Below, piece by piece: positions 49,049-58,512 of a stretch of DNA of 64,000 bases. The DNA lies in the NCBI RefSeq assembly GCF_041102775.1, contig NZ_JBGCUO010000001.1:496001-560000 (forward strand). The letters are read 5' to 3'. The notes under the pieces are model-generated. The model did no database searches and was not told the origin of the DNA. It was given only the letters and a program-made list of their open reading frames with translations. The position numbers and the translations under genes are program-made. Position 1 is the stretch's first letter; each line of letters opens with the position of its first letter. Source of the stretch: Alcanivorax sp. REN37 (GTDB taxonomy: Bacteria > Pseudomonadota > Gammaproteobacteria > Pseudomonadales > Alcanivoracaceae).

Positions 49049-49882
49049 TCACAGCAGGTCGGCCACCATGCGGGCCGACGTCAGCAACAGGAACAGCGCG
49101 AACAGGCGCTGTAAATGGCGGGCATCAAGGCGGCCGGCCAGCCGCACGCCAAGCGGTGCCACCAGCATCGTTAGCGGCACGATCAGTGCCACCCCGGCCA
49201 GGTTCACATAGCCCAGCGACAGCGGCGGCAAACTGGGAGCCTGCCAGCCTTGCCAAAGGAAACCCAGCGCGCCGGGCAGGCTGATCAGCATGCCGATGCC
49301 GGCTGCGGTGCCCACCGCCCGGTGCATTGGGTAATTGAACGCATTCAGTGCCGGCACGCTCAGGGTGCCGCCGCCGATGCCCATCAGCGTCGAAAAGCCG
49401 GCGATCACCAGCGCCATCAATTGGTTCCAAGGCGTGCCCGGCAGTTGCTGGCCGAGTCGGCCCGGGCGGCTGCCGAGCGCCATGTGCAGTGCTACCAGCA
49501 CCGCCACTGCCGCAAACAAGCCGGTCAGTACTTGGCCCGCTACCAGCGCGGACACCAGGATGCCCGCGAGAGAGCCCAGCAGCAGCGGCACTGCCCAGCG
49601 GCGCAGCAGGGCGCGGTCGAGGTTGCCGCGCGCGTCATGGGCGCGGAACGACATGAACGAGGTCGGGATGATGGCCGCCAGCGAGGTGCCGACGGTGAGG
49701 TGCATGCGCACCGCCTCATCCACGCCGAGGCTGCCGAACAGGTAGTACAGCATCGGGACCACCACGATGCCGCCGCCGACGCCAAGCAAGCCGGCCAGTA
49801 AGCCGGCCACGCAGCCAGTCACCACTAGCGCGCCGAGCAGGCCCAGCAGCCACAACGGGTCATGATGCAGCAATGCGTCCAC
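49049..49882 (-). CDS. TSUP (TauE/SafE) family membrane transporter
   Basis: A 277-residue inner-membrane protein with about eight helices. Each half carries the TSUP glycine motif: AGLLGVGGGIVVVPML and the second TLMGIGGGTLSVPAL. Family members export sulfite, sulfoacetate or other organic anions. The GTG at 49882 has GGAG 7 bases upstream; the longer frame to 50089 has no membrane or family character. It is the first gene of a three-gene operon with the GGT-like enzyme and GntR regulator. Confidence 0.87.
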   Translation of the reverse strand: MDALLHHDPLWLLGLLGALVVTGCVAGLLAGLLGVGGGIVVVPMLYYLFGSLGVDEAVRMHLTVGTSLAAIIPTSFMSFRAHDARGNLDRALLRRWAVPLLLGSLAGILVSALVAGQVLTGLFAAVAVLVALHMALGSRPGRLGQQLPGTPWNQLMALVIAGFSTLMGIGGGTLSVPALNAFNYPMHRAVGTAAGIGMLISLPGALGFLWQGWQAPSLPPLSLGYVNLAGVALIVPLTMLVAPLGVRLAGRLDARHLQRLFALFLLLTSARMVADLL

Positions 49883-49937
49883 AGAGGTTCTCCGGGCGAG
49901 CACAGGGGGCGGGCATGATGGCAGTGCTGAAAGTGCC

Positions 49938-49947
49938 TTGTATACAG
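49938..49947. promoter_or_regulatory. Candidate GntR (FadR-type) operator
   Basis: TTGTATACAG contains the palindrome TGTATACA, the core of many FadR-subfamily GntR operators. It lies 56 bases upstream of the TSUP start. The regulator gene closes the same operon, so autoregulation is likely. Confidence 0.5.
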
Positions 49948-50127
49948 GAATAAGTGAAATGAATTCATGTGCTTGCCAGAGCCGGCTTACATGCATGTTT
50001 TTGCTGACACAGGCTTGCACCATGTTGGTGCGCAATGCTGCCGCGCCGCTGGCGCGCAGCACTGTTCCCGTCATCAAACTCGGGTACACTGCGCGCCATC
50101 AATGGCATCCACCGACAGGTTTGGGTT

Positions 50128-50523
50128 ATGGCAGATACAGAAGAACTGGGCTGGTCCCTCGACGTCATCGAGGGTTGGGAAATCGAAGATCTGGAAGATG
50201 CCGCGGTATTTTCCCACCCGGAAGGTGCCGGCGTGCTGCAGATTATCGGTTACCAAGAAGACGAACCGATCACCGACGAACAGCTGACCATGCTGGCTCA
50301 GGATCAACTGGATGCCGGTCTGACGGCGGAACAAGTGGTGTGCGGCGAATTCCGCGGCCTGCGTTTCGTGCAGCGTGAAGACGGCGACTTCTGGCGCACC
50401 TGGTACCTGCGCGCTGACAAGGTGGCTCTAGCGATCACTTACAGCTGCGAAGATGAAGACCGTAACGAAGAGCTGGAAGCAGTGGACAGCATGCTGGCCA
50501 GTCTGGTGCTCGAGCGCGAATAA
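50128..50523 (+). CDS. Hypothetical acidic protein
   Basis: A 131-residue, strongly acidic, soluble protein (MADTEELGWSLDVIEGWEIE...). I do not recognise the family. It has no signal peptide, membrane helix or cysteine cluster. The pattern of alternating strands ending in a helix (DEDRNEELEAVDSMLASLVL) suggests a small compact alpha/beta domain. Codon use resembles its neighbours and the reading frame is clean. A candidate -10 (TACACT at 50085) lies 38 bases upstream of the ATG. It converges with queG, with only 3 bases between the stops. Confidence 0.75.
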   Translation: MADTEELGWSLDVIEGWEIEDLEDAAVFSHPEGAGVLQIIGYQEDEPITDEQLTMLAQDQLDAGLTAEQVVCGEFRGLRFVQREDGDFWRTWYLRADKVALAITYSCEDEDRNEELEAVDSMLASLVLERE

Positions 50524-50526
50524 GCC

Positions 50527-51597
50527 TCACGGCGCGGTGTTGAGCCGCGCCAGCGCCCAGTCAATGTGGCGCACCACCATCTCGCTGGCACTGCCGCGTC
50601 GTTGCTGCAGTGCCGCGATCGCCTCGGCCGTGGCCGGGCCATTGCCCAGTGCCACCGCCAGGTTCCGCAGCCAGTTTTCATAGCCCGGCCGCCGCAACGG
50701 TGAGCCTTCGGTGCGGCTGAGAAAGTCTTGCTCGCTCCAACGGAACAGGTCCACCAGCGTGGCGTCATCCAGCTGATGGCGCGGATGGAAATCGCCCTCG
50801 CCGGTGAAGCGCGCGTAGCGGTTCCACGGGCACACCAGCTGACAGTCATCACAGCCAAAAATACGGTTGCCGATCGGCGCCCGCAGCGGCTCCGGAATAT
50901 CCCCTTTGTGCTCAATGGTCAGGTAGGCGATGCAGCGCCGCGCATCGAGCTGGTAGGGCGCCACGATGGCGTCGGTGGGGCAGACTTGGATGCACGCCGA
51001 ACAGGAGCCGCAATGGCGCGTTACCGGTGCGTCGATCGGCAGCGGCAGATCGGTGTACAGCTCACCAAGGAAGAACCAGCTGCCGGCATGGCGGTTGATC
51101 AGCAACGTGTGCTTGCCCTGCCAGCCGAGCCCGGCTTTGGCTGCCAGTGGTTTTTCCATCACCGGAGCGCTGTCGACGAAGGCGCGTGCCAGCTGGGTCT
51201 CGGCGACCTCGGCACGGATGCGCGCCGCCAGCGTCGCCAAGCGTTTGCGTACTAGCTTGTGGTAATCGCGGCCGAGCGCGTAGCGGGCAATGTAGGCTTT
51301 GTCGGTCTGCTTCAGGCGTTTGGCCGGTGCGGTGTCCGGTGGCAGGTAGTCCATGCGCACTGAAATCACCCGCCGCGTCAGCGGTTCCAGCTCGGTGGGG
51401 CGGCTGCGCTTATGGCCGTGGTGGGTCATCCACTCCATGCCGCCGTGGTAATCCGCGGCCAGCCAGGCATGCAGGTGCTGCTCGGCGTCCGACAGGTCGG
51501 TGTCGGTGATGCCAACTTGCTGGAAGCCCAGTTCCGCGCCCCAGATTTTGATCTGGGCGGCCAGGGCAACGAGATCCGGGGCAGGCGCTGTGTTCAT
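50527..51597 (-). CDS. queG: Epoxyqueuosine reductase
   Basis: QueG performs the last step of queuosine synthesis in tRNA, reducing epoxyqueuosine with cobalamin and two 4Fe-4S clusters. The 356-residue protein has the cobalamin-binding N-terminal domain. Ferredoxin-like cysteine motifs CGSCSACIQVCP and CDDCQLVCPWN follow, then a C-terminal HEAT-like tail. GKHTLLINRHAGSWFFLGE is typical. It diverges from nnr with 39 bases between, matching the E. coli queG-yjeF arrangement. Confidence 0.95.
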   Translation of the reverse strand: MNTAPAPDLVALAAQIKIWGAELGFQQVGITDTDLSDAEQHLHAWLAADYHGGMEWMTHHGHKRSRPTELEPLTRRVISVRMDYLPPDTAPAKRLKQTDKAYIARYALGRDYHKLVRKRLATLAARIRAEVAETQLARAFVDSAPVMEKPLAAKAGLGWQGKHTLLINRHAGSWFFLGELYTDLPLPIDAPVTRHCGSCSACIQVCPTDAIVAPYQLDARRCIAYLTIEHKGDIPEPLRAPIGNRIFGCDDCQLVCPWNRYARFTGEGDFHPRHQLDDATLVDLFRWSEQDFLSRTEGSPLRRPGYENWLRNLAVALGNGPATAEAIAALQQRRGSASEMVVRHIDWALARLNTAP

Positions 51598-51636
51598 GGC
51601 GGCGTATCATCAACGCATTGCCGAAGGGAGTAAATC

Positions 51637-53169
51637 ATGTCCGTTTTGCCTCCGACCCGGTTGCCCCGGGTCCTGCACGGCGCCGCCGCCAGCCGCGCGT
51701 TGGACCAGCGCGCGCTGGCCGACGGCCCCGCCGATCGGTTAATGGAGCGCGCCGGGCTAGCCGCGGTGCATCTGCTCGGGCGTCGCTTCCCGGCGGCGCG
51801 ACGGGTGCTGGTGCTGTGCGGGGGCGGCCATAACGGGGGCGACGGCTATGTGGTGGCGCGGCTGTTGCAGCAGCGCGGCTATCGGGTGGCATGCCTGCGT
51901 GCGGTGCCGGTGACTGCTTTGCGCGGCGTGCCAGCCACCGTGGCCGCGCGCGCGGCAGCGGTGCCAGACTGCCCACCGGCGCAGTTGGCCGCAGCGCTGC
52001 GGGATACCGATTTGGTGGTGGATGCGCTGCTCGGCACCGGCCTCAGTCGGCCGGTGGCGGCTGATTGGGCGGCGTGGATGCAGCAAGTGCAGCACAGCGG
52101 CTGTCCGGTGCTGGCGCTGGACGTGCCATCCGGTCTGTGCGCCGATCAAGGCGCGGTGCGCACGGCGGTCCTGCCAGCCACCGCCACGCTCAGCTTCATC
52201 ACTCTGAAACCGGGGCTGCTCACCGGGCAGGGGCCGGACGTCGCCGGCGAACTGTATTGGGACGATCTCGGCGTGGCGCCGGCGCTCACGGCGGAGGTGG
52301 CGGCCAGCGCTTGGCTGCCGGATACCCGCGATCTGGCCGCGTGGTTGCCGCCGCGTCGGCGTGGCGGGCACAAGGGCCGCTACGGTCATGTCGGCGTCAT
52401 CGGTGGCGACCACGGTTTGGGTGGCGCGGCGATCTTGGCCTCGCAGGCGGCGGCCCAGTGCGGCGCCGGTAAAGTCAGCGTGCTGTCGCGCCCGGCGGTG
52501 CGGGATGCATTGCTGATTCGTCAGCCGGAAGTGATGGCGCGGGTGCTGGATGACGCCGGAGCGTTGCCGGCGGCGTTGACTGGGCTTGATACCTTGGTGA
52601 TCGGTCCCGGGCTGGGCCAGCAGCCCTGGGGGCGGGAGCTGTGGCAGCAGTTGCGCGACCGGCAGCTGCCACGGGTGCTGGATGCTGACGCCCTCAACCT
52701 GCTTGCGGCGGAGAGCGGTGCGCCGCTGGGCGTGACCACGGTGCTCACGCCCCATCCTGGCGAGGCGGCGCGGTTGCTCGGCTGCAGTACCGGCGAGGTG
52801 GAAGCGGCGCGGTTTGAGGCGGTGGCAGCGCTGGCGCAGCGCTATCAGTGCACGGTCTTGCTCAAGGGCGTTGGCACGCTGGTGGCGGCACCGGGTCAAC
52901 TCACCGCGCTAGTGCGTGCCGGGCATCCCGGCATGGCCAGCGGCGGTATGGGCGACGTACTGAGCGGTATTATCGGCGCCTTGCTGGCGCAGGGGCTGCC
53001 GGCGTTTGAAGCCGCCGTGGCGGGTGCGCTGGTGCATGGCCGGGCGGCAGAAGCAGTGGCACGCCGGCGCGGTGAGCGCGGCCTGCTGGCCTCGGAACTG
53101 CTGGCGGAGTTGCCGGCGGAGCTGAATCCGGTGTCCGACAGCCATGGCTTCCTGCCGCGCCACAGGTGA
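51637..53169 (+). CDS. nnr: Bifunctional NAD(P)H-hydrate epimerase / ADP-dependent dehydratase
   Basis: Nnr (YjeF) repairs hydrated NAD(P)H. The N-terminal epimerase domain (about 1-215) has [18 protein letters not shown] and DALLGTGL. The C-terminal ribokinase-like dehydratase domain has [33 protein letters not shown] and [16 protein letters not shown] with the catalytic Asp. The 510-residue length is that of the fused form. AGGGAG precedes the ATG. tsaE follows after 58 bases, starting the conserved nnr-tsaE-amiB-mutL operon. Confidence 0.95.
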   Translation: MSVLPPTRLPRVLHGAAASRALDQRALADGPADRLMERAGLAAVHLLGRRFPAARRVLVLCGGGHNGGDGYVVARLLQQRGYRVACLRAVPVTALRGVPATVAARAAAVPDCPPAQLAAALRDTDLVVDALLGTGLSRPVAADWAAWMQQVQHSGCPVLALDVPSGLCADQGAVRTAVLPATATLSFITLKPGLLTGQGPDVAGELYWDDLGVAPALTAEVAASAWLPDTRDLAAWLPPRRRGGHKGRYGHVGVIGGDHGLGGAAILASQAAAQCGAGKVSVLSRPAVRDALLIRQPEVMARVLDDAGALPAALTGLDTLVIGPGLGQQPWGRELWQQLRDRQLPRVLDADALNLLAAESGAPLGVTTVLTPHPGEAARLLGCSTGEVEAARFEAVAALAQRYQCTVLLKGVGTLVAAPGQLTALVRAGHPGMASGGMGDVLSGIIGALLAQGLPAFEAAVAGALVHGRAAEAVARRRGERGLLASELLAELPAELNPVSDSHGFLPRHR

Positions 53170-53227
53170 AAATGCCGCCGTCGCTGACCACCCGGGCCGG
53201 CGGCGCCACCGTTTAGAGAGAGCGCTG

Positions 53228-53680
53228 ATGCTGACCATCCCGTCCACCCATGATTTGCCTGATGAGGCGGCCACCCTGGCATTGGGTGCGGCGCTGGCGC
53301 AGCAGTTCCCGGGCGGCGGTGTGGTGTTTCTGGAAGGAGACCTCGGCGCCGGCAAGACCACTTTGGTGCGCGGCTGGTTGCAGGCGCTGGGCCACCAAGG
53401 CGCGGTAAAAAGTCCGACTTATACGATAGTGGAACCCTACGAGCTGGCCGGACTCCATGTATATCATTTTGATCTGTACCGACTGGGCGACGCGGAAGAG
53501 CTCGAACTGATGGGCATCCGCGATTACTTCACCGACGACAGCCTGTGTTTGGTGGAGTGGCCGCAGCGCGGCGCCGGTGTGCTGCCGACGCCGGATGCTT
53601 GGGTGCAGCTGCAATTGGACCTGCCCGGCCGCCGGGCAGTGGTGACAGGCGGCAGTGCCGCCGGACAAGCCAGAGGATGA
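53228..53680 (+). CDS. tsaE: tRNA threonylcarbamoyladenosine biosynthesis ATPase TsaE
   Basis: TsaE is the ATPase that recycles the TsaB-TsaD complex making t6A37 in ANN-decoding tRNAs. The 150-residue product has Walker [14 protein letters not shown] (Lys43), [11 protein letters not shown] and HFDLYRL, all diagnostic, then LVEWPQRG. The ATG at 53228 follows a GAGAGAGC stretch; the frame upstream overlaps nnr and is not family sequence. amiB starts 5 bases after its stop. Confidence 0.95.
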   Translation: MLTIPSTHDLPDEAATLALGAALAQQFPGGGVVFLEGDLGAGKTTLVRGWLQALGHQGAVKSPTYTIVEPYELAGLHVYHFDLYRLGDAEELELMGIRDYFTDDSLCLVEWPQRGAGVLPTPDAWVQLQLDLPGRRAVVTGGSAAGQARG

Positions 53681-53684
53681 CTGC

Positions 53685-55085
53685 GTGACCCCAACAATCG
53701 CCTGGCTACGCGGGCTGAGTATGGCGCTGTGGCTGATGCTGCTGACGCTGCCGGCTGCGGCTGCGATACAGGACGTGAGCTCGGTGCGGATCCACCGTGC
53801 GCCGGACCACACTCGGCTGGTGTTCGACCTGAATGGCCCGGTGGAGCACAAAGTCGATCGGCTCAGTAATCCGGAGCGGTTGGTGATCGACCTCGACAAT
53901 GTCGATCTCAAATTCGACATGGCCACTTTGACGCTGGACGGCACACCGATCAGTGGTGTGCGGGTGGGCCGGCATGCGGAGGGAAAGACCCGCGTGGTGC
54001 TGGACTTGAGCGCCCAGGTGCGGCCGCGCACCAACCAGCTGAAACCATTTGAGCCGCACGGTTGGCGCTTGGTGGTGGACCTGTTTGACACCGAACCGGT
54101 GGCCGGCGCTGGCCGCAGCGCAGCGACCCCAGCACCCACGCCTCCGCCGGCCGCCACTACTCCCGGCTCCAGCCCGCGCCCGCAGCCTCAGCCGCAGGGC
54201 GCCCGGCCGATGATTGTCGCCATCGACCCCGGCCACGGCGGCGAGGACCCGGGCGCCATCGGCCCCGGTGGCGTGCAGGAAAAGAAAATCGTGCTGCAGA
54301 TCGCCCAGCGCGTGTACCGCATGATGCAGGCCGAGCCGGGACTGCGCCCGGTGCTGGTACGGGATGGCGACTACTATGTGCCGCTGGCCGAACGTCGCCG
54401 TATTGCGGCGGAAAAGGGCGCCGATGCGTTCATTTCCATCCATGCTGATGCGTTCACCAATGCCACTGCCCACGGGGCCTCGGTGTTCGCGCTGTCCAGT
54501 CGCGGCGCCACCAGTGCCCAAGCTGATTACCTGGCGCGCATCGCCAACGACTCCGACCGTGTGGCCGGGGTGTACGAGGAAGAGAAAGACAACGGCGGCC
54601 TGCTCGGCGTGCTGGCCGACATGACCATGGAAGGCACCTTGGCGCACAGCCTGATCCTCGCCGAAGGCATGATCGGCGAACTGGGCAAAGTGACTCGCCT
54701 GCACGGCAACCGCCACAAAGTGGAACAGGCCAACTTTGCCGTGCTGCGTGAGCCGACCATGGTGTCGGTGCTGGTGGAAACCGGCTTCATCTCCAACCGC
54801 GACGAAGCGCGCAAGTTGCAGACCAGCGCCCATCAAGAGAAGGTGGCGCGTGCCATCGTCAACGGCGTGCGCGAGTACTTCACTCACCACCCGCAGCCGG
54901 GTAGCTGGTTCGCTGCTGAGCGCCGGCGTGGCAACGGGGCGTTGACCCACCGCATAGCAAACGGCGAAACCCTATCGTCGATTGCCCGTCGCTACAGTGT
55001 GTCGGAGCAGGCGTTGCGGTCCGCCAACAACGTTAACGGGGATCTGATCCGCGTTGGTCAGACCCTCACCATTCCAGGTTCCTGA
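53685..55085 (+). CDS. amiB: N-acetylmuramoyl-L-alanine amidase AmiB
   Basis: AmiB splits septal peptidoglycan during cell separation. The 466-residue precursor has a signal peptide (to about LPAAAA), an AMIN localisation domain (about 28-130), and a proline-rich linker. The zinc amidase-3 domain has [19 protein letters not shown] and ETGFISN with the catalytic Glu. A C-terminal LysM repeat ([18 protein letters not shown]) completes it. The GTG at 53685 has AGAGGA 7 bases upstream. The stop overlaps the mutL ATG (TGATG). Confidence 0.95.
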   Translation: MTPTIAWLRGLSMALWLMLLTLPAAAAIQDVSSVRIHRAPDHTRLVFDLNGPVEHKVDRLSNPERLVIDLDNVDLKFDMATLTLDGTPISGVRVGRHAEGKTRVVLDLSAQVRPRTNQLKPFEPHGWRLVVDLFDTEPVAGAGRSAATPAPTPPPAATTPGSSPRPQPQPQGARPMIVAIDPGHGGEDPGAIGPGGVQEKKIVLQIAQRVYRMMQAEPGLRPVLVRDGDYYVPLAERRRIAAEKGADAFISIHADAFTNATAHGASVFALSSRGATSAQADYLARIANDSDRVAGVYEEEKDNGGLLGVLADMTMEGTLAHSLILAEGMIGELGKVTRLHGNRHKVEQANFAVLREPTMVSVLVETGFISNRDEARKLQTSAHQEKVARAIVNGVREYFTHHPQPGSWFAAERRRGNGALTHRIANGETLSSIARRYSVSEQALRSANNVNGDLIRVGQTLTIPGS

Positions 55086-56917
55086 TGCGCACTATCCATC
55101 TGCTTGATCCCCGCCTTGCCAACCAAATTGCCGCCGGGGAGGTGGTCGAACGACCGGCCTCAGTGGTGAAGGAACTGCTGGAGAACGCGCTCGATGCGGG
55201 CGCCAGCCAGATCCAGGTGGACGTGGAGCAGGGCGGAGTACGGCTGGTCCGCGTGCGTGACAACGGCGGCGGCATTCGCCAGCAGGAACTGCCGCTGGCG
55301 TTGTCGCGCCACGCCACCAGTAAAATCCACGAAGCTGAAGACCTCGAAGCGATCGGCAGCCTGGGTTTTCGCGGCGAAGCCTTGGCGGCGATCAGCTCGG
55401 TATCGCGGCTGACGCTGACCAGCTGCAGCGGCGACGAGGGCGCTGCCAGTGTGCGGGTAGAAGGGCGCGACATGGCGCCAGTGATCCAGCCGGCGGCCCA
55501 CCCTCAAGGCACCACGGTGGAAATGCGCGATTTGTTCTTTAACACCCCAGCGCGCCGCCGTTTCCTACGCACTGAGAAAACCGAGTTTGGCCACCTGGAA
55601 GAGGTGTTCCGCCGCATCGCGCTGAGCGAATTCGGCACCGGCTTCCAGTTGTCGCACAACCAAAAAGTGACGCTGCAGTTGCTGGCGGCACGGGATGCTG
55701 CCGCCCGCGCCCAACGGGTGGCGCGGCTGTGCGGCGCTGCCTTCATTGAGCAGTCGGTGCCGGTGGATGTGGAAGCCTCCGGTTTGCGCCTGCACGGCTG
55801 GGTGGGGCTGCCGACGTTCTCGCGCGCTCAGGCGGATCTGCAATATTTCTACGTCAACGGCCGGGTGATCCGCGACAAGGTGGTGAACCACGCGGTGCGC
55901 CAAGCCTACAGCGATGTGATGTACCACGGTCGCCATGCCGCCTATGTGCTGTTCTTGGAACTGGACCCGGCGTTGGTGGACGTGAACGTGCACCCGACCA
56001 AGCACGAGGTGCGGTTCCGCGAGCAACGCATGGTGCACGACTTCCTGTTCCGGGCGCTGCACCGAGAAGTGGCGGCGCTGAAACCGGGACAGGCACCGGC
56101 GCCAGAAGTGCGCGCGGTGGAGCGTCCACTGTCGTTGGCGGATACGCCGCAGCAGAGCGCCATGACGCTGGCGCCGCCGCGCTCGGCAGAAGCTTGGCGC
56201 CGGCCGCTGGAGTTGCAGGATGGCGCTGCGCAAGCCGCCCATTACGGCGCCTTGCTGGGCGCCACCGGGGCGCCGCCAGCACCGTTGCCGATGGGGCTGG
56301 AGCCGGCGGCGCCGCAGGCCAGCGGCGCGGATGAGCTGCCGCTGGGGTTTGCGCTTGGCCAGCTACACGGCATCTACATTTTGGCCCAGAACCACGCCGG
56401 GCTGGTGTTGGTGGACATGCACGCGGCCCACGAACGCATTACCTACGAGCAGCTGAAGCAGTCTTGGCATGACGAACGGGTGCGCTCGCAGCCGCTGCTG
56501 GTGCCGGTGTCGATGGCGGTGTCCAGCCGCGAGGCAGACTTCGCCGAGCAGCAGCCGGAGGTGTTTGCGCGGCTCGGCTTCATCATCGAGCGGGTCGGCC
56601 CGGAAAGCCTATCGGTGCGGGAGGTGCCGGCGTTGCTACGTGGCGCTGATGTGGAGGCGCTAGTACGCGATGTGCTGTCGGATCTGGTGGTCGAGGGCCG
56701 TAGCGCTCGCATCGATCAGCAATTGGATGAATTGCTGTCGAGCATGGCGTGCCATGGCAGCGTGCGCGCCAACCGCCGGCTGACGCTGGAAGAGATGAAC
56801 AGCTTGCTGCGGCAGATGGAAGCCACGGAACGCAGCGGCCAGTGCAACCACGGACGGCCGACCTGGATGCAGCTGAGCATGAAGGAGCTGGATCGGCTGT
56901 TCCTGCGCGGGCGCTGA
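55085..56917 (+). CDS. mutL: DNA mismatch repair protein MutL
   Basis: MutL couples mismatch recognition by MutS to strand incision. The 610-residue protein has the GHKL ATPase domain ([29 protein letters not shown]) and a proline-rich linker. Its C-terminal dimerisation domain contains [12 protein letters not shown] (Asp444, His446, Glu450, Glu455), which fits the endonuclease motif DxHAxxExxxxE, plus [11 protein letters not shown] and CNHGRP. This points to a nicking MutL and MutH-independent repair, as in Pseudomonas. The last 144 coding bases are duplicated just downstream. Confidence 0.96.
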   Translation: MRTIHLLDPRLANQIAAGEVVERPASVVKELLENALDAGASQIQVDVEQGGVRLVRVRDNGGGIRQQELPLALSRHATSKIHEAEDLEAIGSLGFRGEALAAISSVSRLTLTSCSGDEGAASVRVEGRDMAPVIQPAAHPQGTTVEMRDLFFNTPARRRFLRTEKTEFGHLEEVFRRIALSEFGTGFQLSHNQKVTLQLLAARDAAARAQRVARLCGAAFIEQSVPVDVEASGLRLHGWVGLPTFSRAQADLQYFYVNGRVIRDKVVNHAVRQAYSDVMYHGRHAAYVLFLELDPALVDVNVHPTKHEVRFREQRMVHDFLFRALHREVAALKPGQAPAPEVRAVERPLSLADTPQQSAMTLAPPRSAEAWRRPLELQDGAAQAAHYGALLGATGAPPAPLPMGLEPAAPQASGADELPLGFALGQLHGIYILAQNHAGLVLVDMHAAHERITYEQLKQSWHDERVRSQPLLVPVSMAVSSREADFAEQQPEVFARLGFIIERVGPESLSVREVPALLRGADVEALVRDVLSDLVVEGRSARIDQQLDELLSSMACHGSVRANRRLTLEEMNSLLRQMEATERSGQCNHGRPTWMQLSMKELDRLFLRGR

Positions 56918-57125
56918 CCGGCTCGGATTTCCGAGTGCGGGGCTGCTGTCGCCGGCTGACGCTGGAAGAGATGAATAGCTTGCTGCGGCAGATGGAAGCT
57001 AGGGAGCGCAGCGGCCAGTGTAACCACGGTCGGCCGACCTGGATGCAGCTGAGCATGAAGGAGCTGGATCGGCTGTTCCTGCGCGGGCGCTGACCGGCCC
57101 CGGTTTCCGAGTGCGGGGCTGTTGT
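56774..57125 (+). repeat. 176-bp direct tandem duplication of the mutL 3' end
   Basis: Bases 56774-56949 and 56950-57125 are adjacent direct repeats with a constant offset of 176. Each holds the last 48 codons of mutL plus 32 downstream bases. By my alignment the 144 coding bases differ at 6 positions, five of them synonymous third positions, while the 32 non-coding bases differ at 4. Confidence 0.95.
56950..57093 (+). pseudogene. Duplicated C-terminal fragment of mutL
   Basis: This is copy 2 of the mutL tail: 47 codons plus TGA, beginning [17 protein letters not shown] and ending RLFLRGR. It differs from the real C-terminus only by Thr to Arg after MEA. It is shifted by two bases relative to mutL and lies after the mutL stop, so it is not translated from mutL. 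An open frame from 56749 runs through it, but its first half is a shadow of mutL. It has no ribosome site of its own. Confidence 0.9.
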
Positions 57126-57270
57126 TTCACAGGGGCCTCCCGATTGCAGGGCCCGCTTCGCGACGGGTGCTGTGCCCGACGATGTTCCTGTCGACACCTT
57201 TCCGAGCTGGCGTTGGGTTGTAGTCCTATGGGTGTTTGGGTTGCCGTGTAGTCTCGGATAGTTCGATTCT

Positions 57271-57430
57271 CAGAACCTCTGAACCTCTGAACCTCTGAAC
57301 CTCAGAACCTCAGAACCTCAGAACCTCAGAACCTCAGAACCCCAGAACCCCAGAACCCCAGAACCCCAGAACCCCAGAACCCCAGAACCCCAGAACCCCA
57401 GAACCCCAGAACCCCAGAACTTCAGAACTT
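57271..57430 (+). repeat. Twenty-unit octamer tandem repeat (CAGAACCC/CAGAACCT)
   Basis: Exactly 160 bases in 20 units of 8: CAGAACCT once, CTGAACCT three times, CAGAACCT four times, CAGAACCC ten times, CAGAACTT twice. Homogeneous blocks of variants indicate growth by slippage or unequal exchange. It lies between convergent genes, 145 bases past the mutL tail duplication. The bases around it (57126-57270, 57431-57550) hold no supported gene. Confidence 0.97.
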
Positions 57431-57550
57431 CGCGCCAAAACAGCGTGATGGGGGGCTGGAGCCAGAGCCGTCAGCGGCGCCTCTGGCGCGCTGACGGTCG
57501 GTGCAAGGTGTCGTGACGGCGTAGGTGGCTGCAAGGTGGGCCGCCAGTGT

Positions 57551-57584
57551 GTCCGGGGCGCTGCCTGGAGGTGGCGCCCCGGAC
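57551..57584. terminator. Long GC-rich hairpin after the DUF3298-type gene
   Basis: GTCCGGGGCGC, a 12-base loop, GCGCCCCGGAC: a perfect 11-base stem 22 bases beyond the stop of the minus-strand gene. No T run follows. The CGGGGCGC at 57600 could pair with the same arm in an alternative fold. Confidence 0.45.
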
Positions 57585-57606
57585 ATCATCGCACGGTGGC
57601 GGGGCG

Positions 57607-58398
57607 CTACTCGGTTCGCGCCGGACGGGATGTCGGCAGGCTGTCGCGGATGTGCTTGCCGGTGTCATTAAGCAGGTCGTTGATCTCCGCGTAAGGCAGC
57701 AGCAGCTCGGTCTGGCCTTCGGAGTAGGCTTTGATTTCGTAGATGTTGTAGAGGAACAAAATGCCCTCGTCGTTGAACACGAAGTTGGGCGTCAGATTGA
57801 AACGGCCACTGTTGAAGAAGTAGCGCTCGTCATAAGCGATGCCCGGTGCCAATCCTTCCTGCGCGCGGAAGCGCTGTTCGGCGCGGTCGGTAAACGCCTG
57901 CACCTTGTCTGACTGCAGTACATCACCGATCGCCAAGCGGCGGTCCTTGGCCACGTCGTAATTCACGAACACCACTGAATAATTGCCGTGGGCGCCACCG
58001 GTATAACTTTGGCTGTCTGACTGAAACGCAATGTAGGTGGGGGTTTGTTGCAGCACCCGGTCGCGGCGTTCTTCAAACCAAGCCATCGGTTGCTCAGCAT
58101 CTTTGGCATAGTCACGGTGCTCGTCGATCAGCTTCTGCGCCGCTTTGGCCATCGCACTGTGGTCTTTCGGCCGCGGCAGCGTCTTCATCAGGAAACGGTT
58201 GATGCGTTCCGACTCGAACAGCGGGTAGGTCAGCGCGTAGTAGGTTTCATCTTGGCTTTGGCCGGACAGGTCCGGGGCGGCCAGACGGAAGCTCTCGTTT
58301 TGGTAGTGAGCCAGCTGGGTTGGCGGGCTGGCGCGCCACAACAGCACACCTACGACAACAATGATCAGCACTGCGACGACGGCAACAATCTTTTTCAT
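57607..58398 (-). CDS. DUF3298/RsiV-like membrane-anchored protein
   Basis: A 263-residue protein with a single N-terminal membrane helix or uncleaved signal (KKIVAVVAVLIIVVVGVLLW) and a periplasmic domain. Segments FQSDSQSYTGGAHGNY and FNLTPNFVFNDEGILFLYNIYEI resemble the DUF4163-DUF3298 module found in RsiV, an anti-sigma factor that binds lysozyme. No anti-sigma domain is present on the cytosolic side, so a sensor or inhibitor role is only possible. The ATG at 58398 is chosen for the helix start; the ribosome site is weak. It lies in the inserted segment between mutL and miaA. Confidence 0.72.
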   Translation of the reverse strand: MKKIVAVVAVLIIVVVGVLLWRASPPTQLAHYQNESFRLAAPDLSGQSQDETYYALTYPLFESERINRFLMKTLPRPKDHSAMAKAAQKLIDEHRDYAKDAEQPMAWFEERRDRVLQQTPTYIAFQSDSQSYTGGAHGNYSVVFVNYDVAKDRRLAIGDVLQSDKVQAFTDRAEQRFRAQEGLAPGIAYDERYFFNSGRFNLTPNFVFNDEGILFLYNIYEIKAYSEGQTELLLPYAEINDLLNDTGKHIRDSLPTSRPARTE

Positions 58399-58512
58399 CG
58401 GTATAGCGCTCGGGGTCCGGCAGGGCGCCTGTCGCCCTGGTTGCCGATACCTTGCCGAAGCAGGCGGCGCGGGGCGAGACCCCGAGCGCCGGGTCAATCA
58501 AAATTTACCGCG

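Noticed and set aside
53706..54950. 414-codon minus-strand frame inside amiB
   Set aside because: amiB has signal peptide, AMIN, amidase and LysM domains on the plus strand; the antisense frame is a shadow.
57334..57534. Minus-strand frame with repeated GFWGSGVL octapeptide
   Set aside because: It is only the translation of the octamer DNA array: 8 bases repeated three times give an 8-residue repeat in every frame. No ribosome site.
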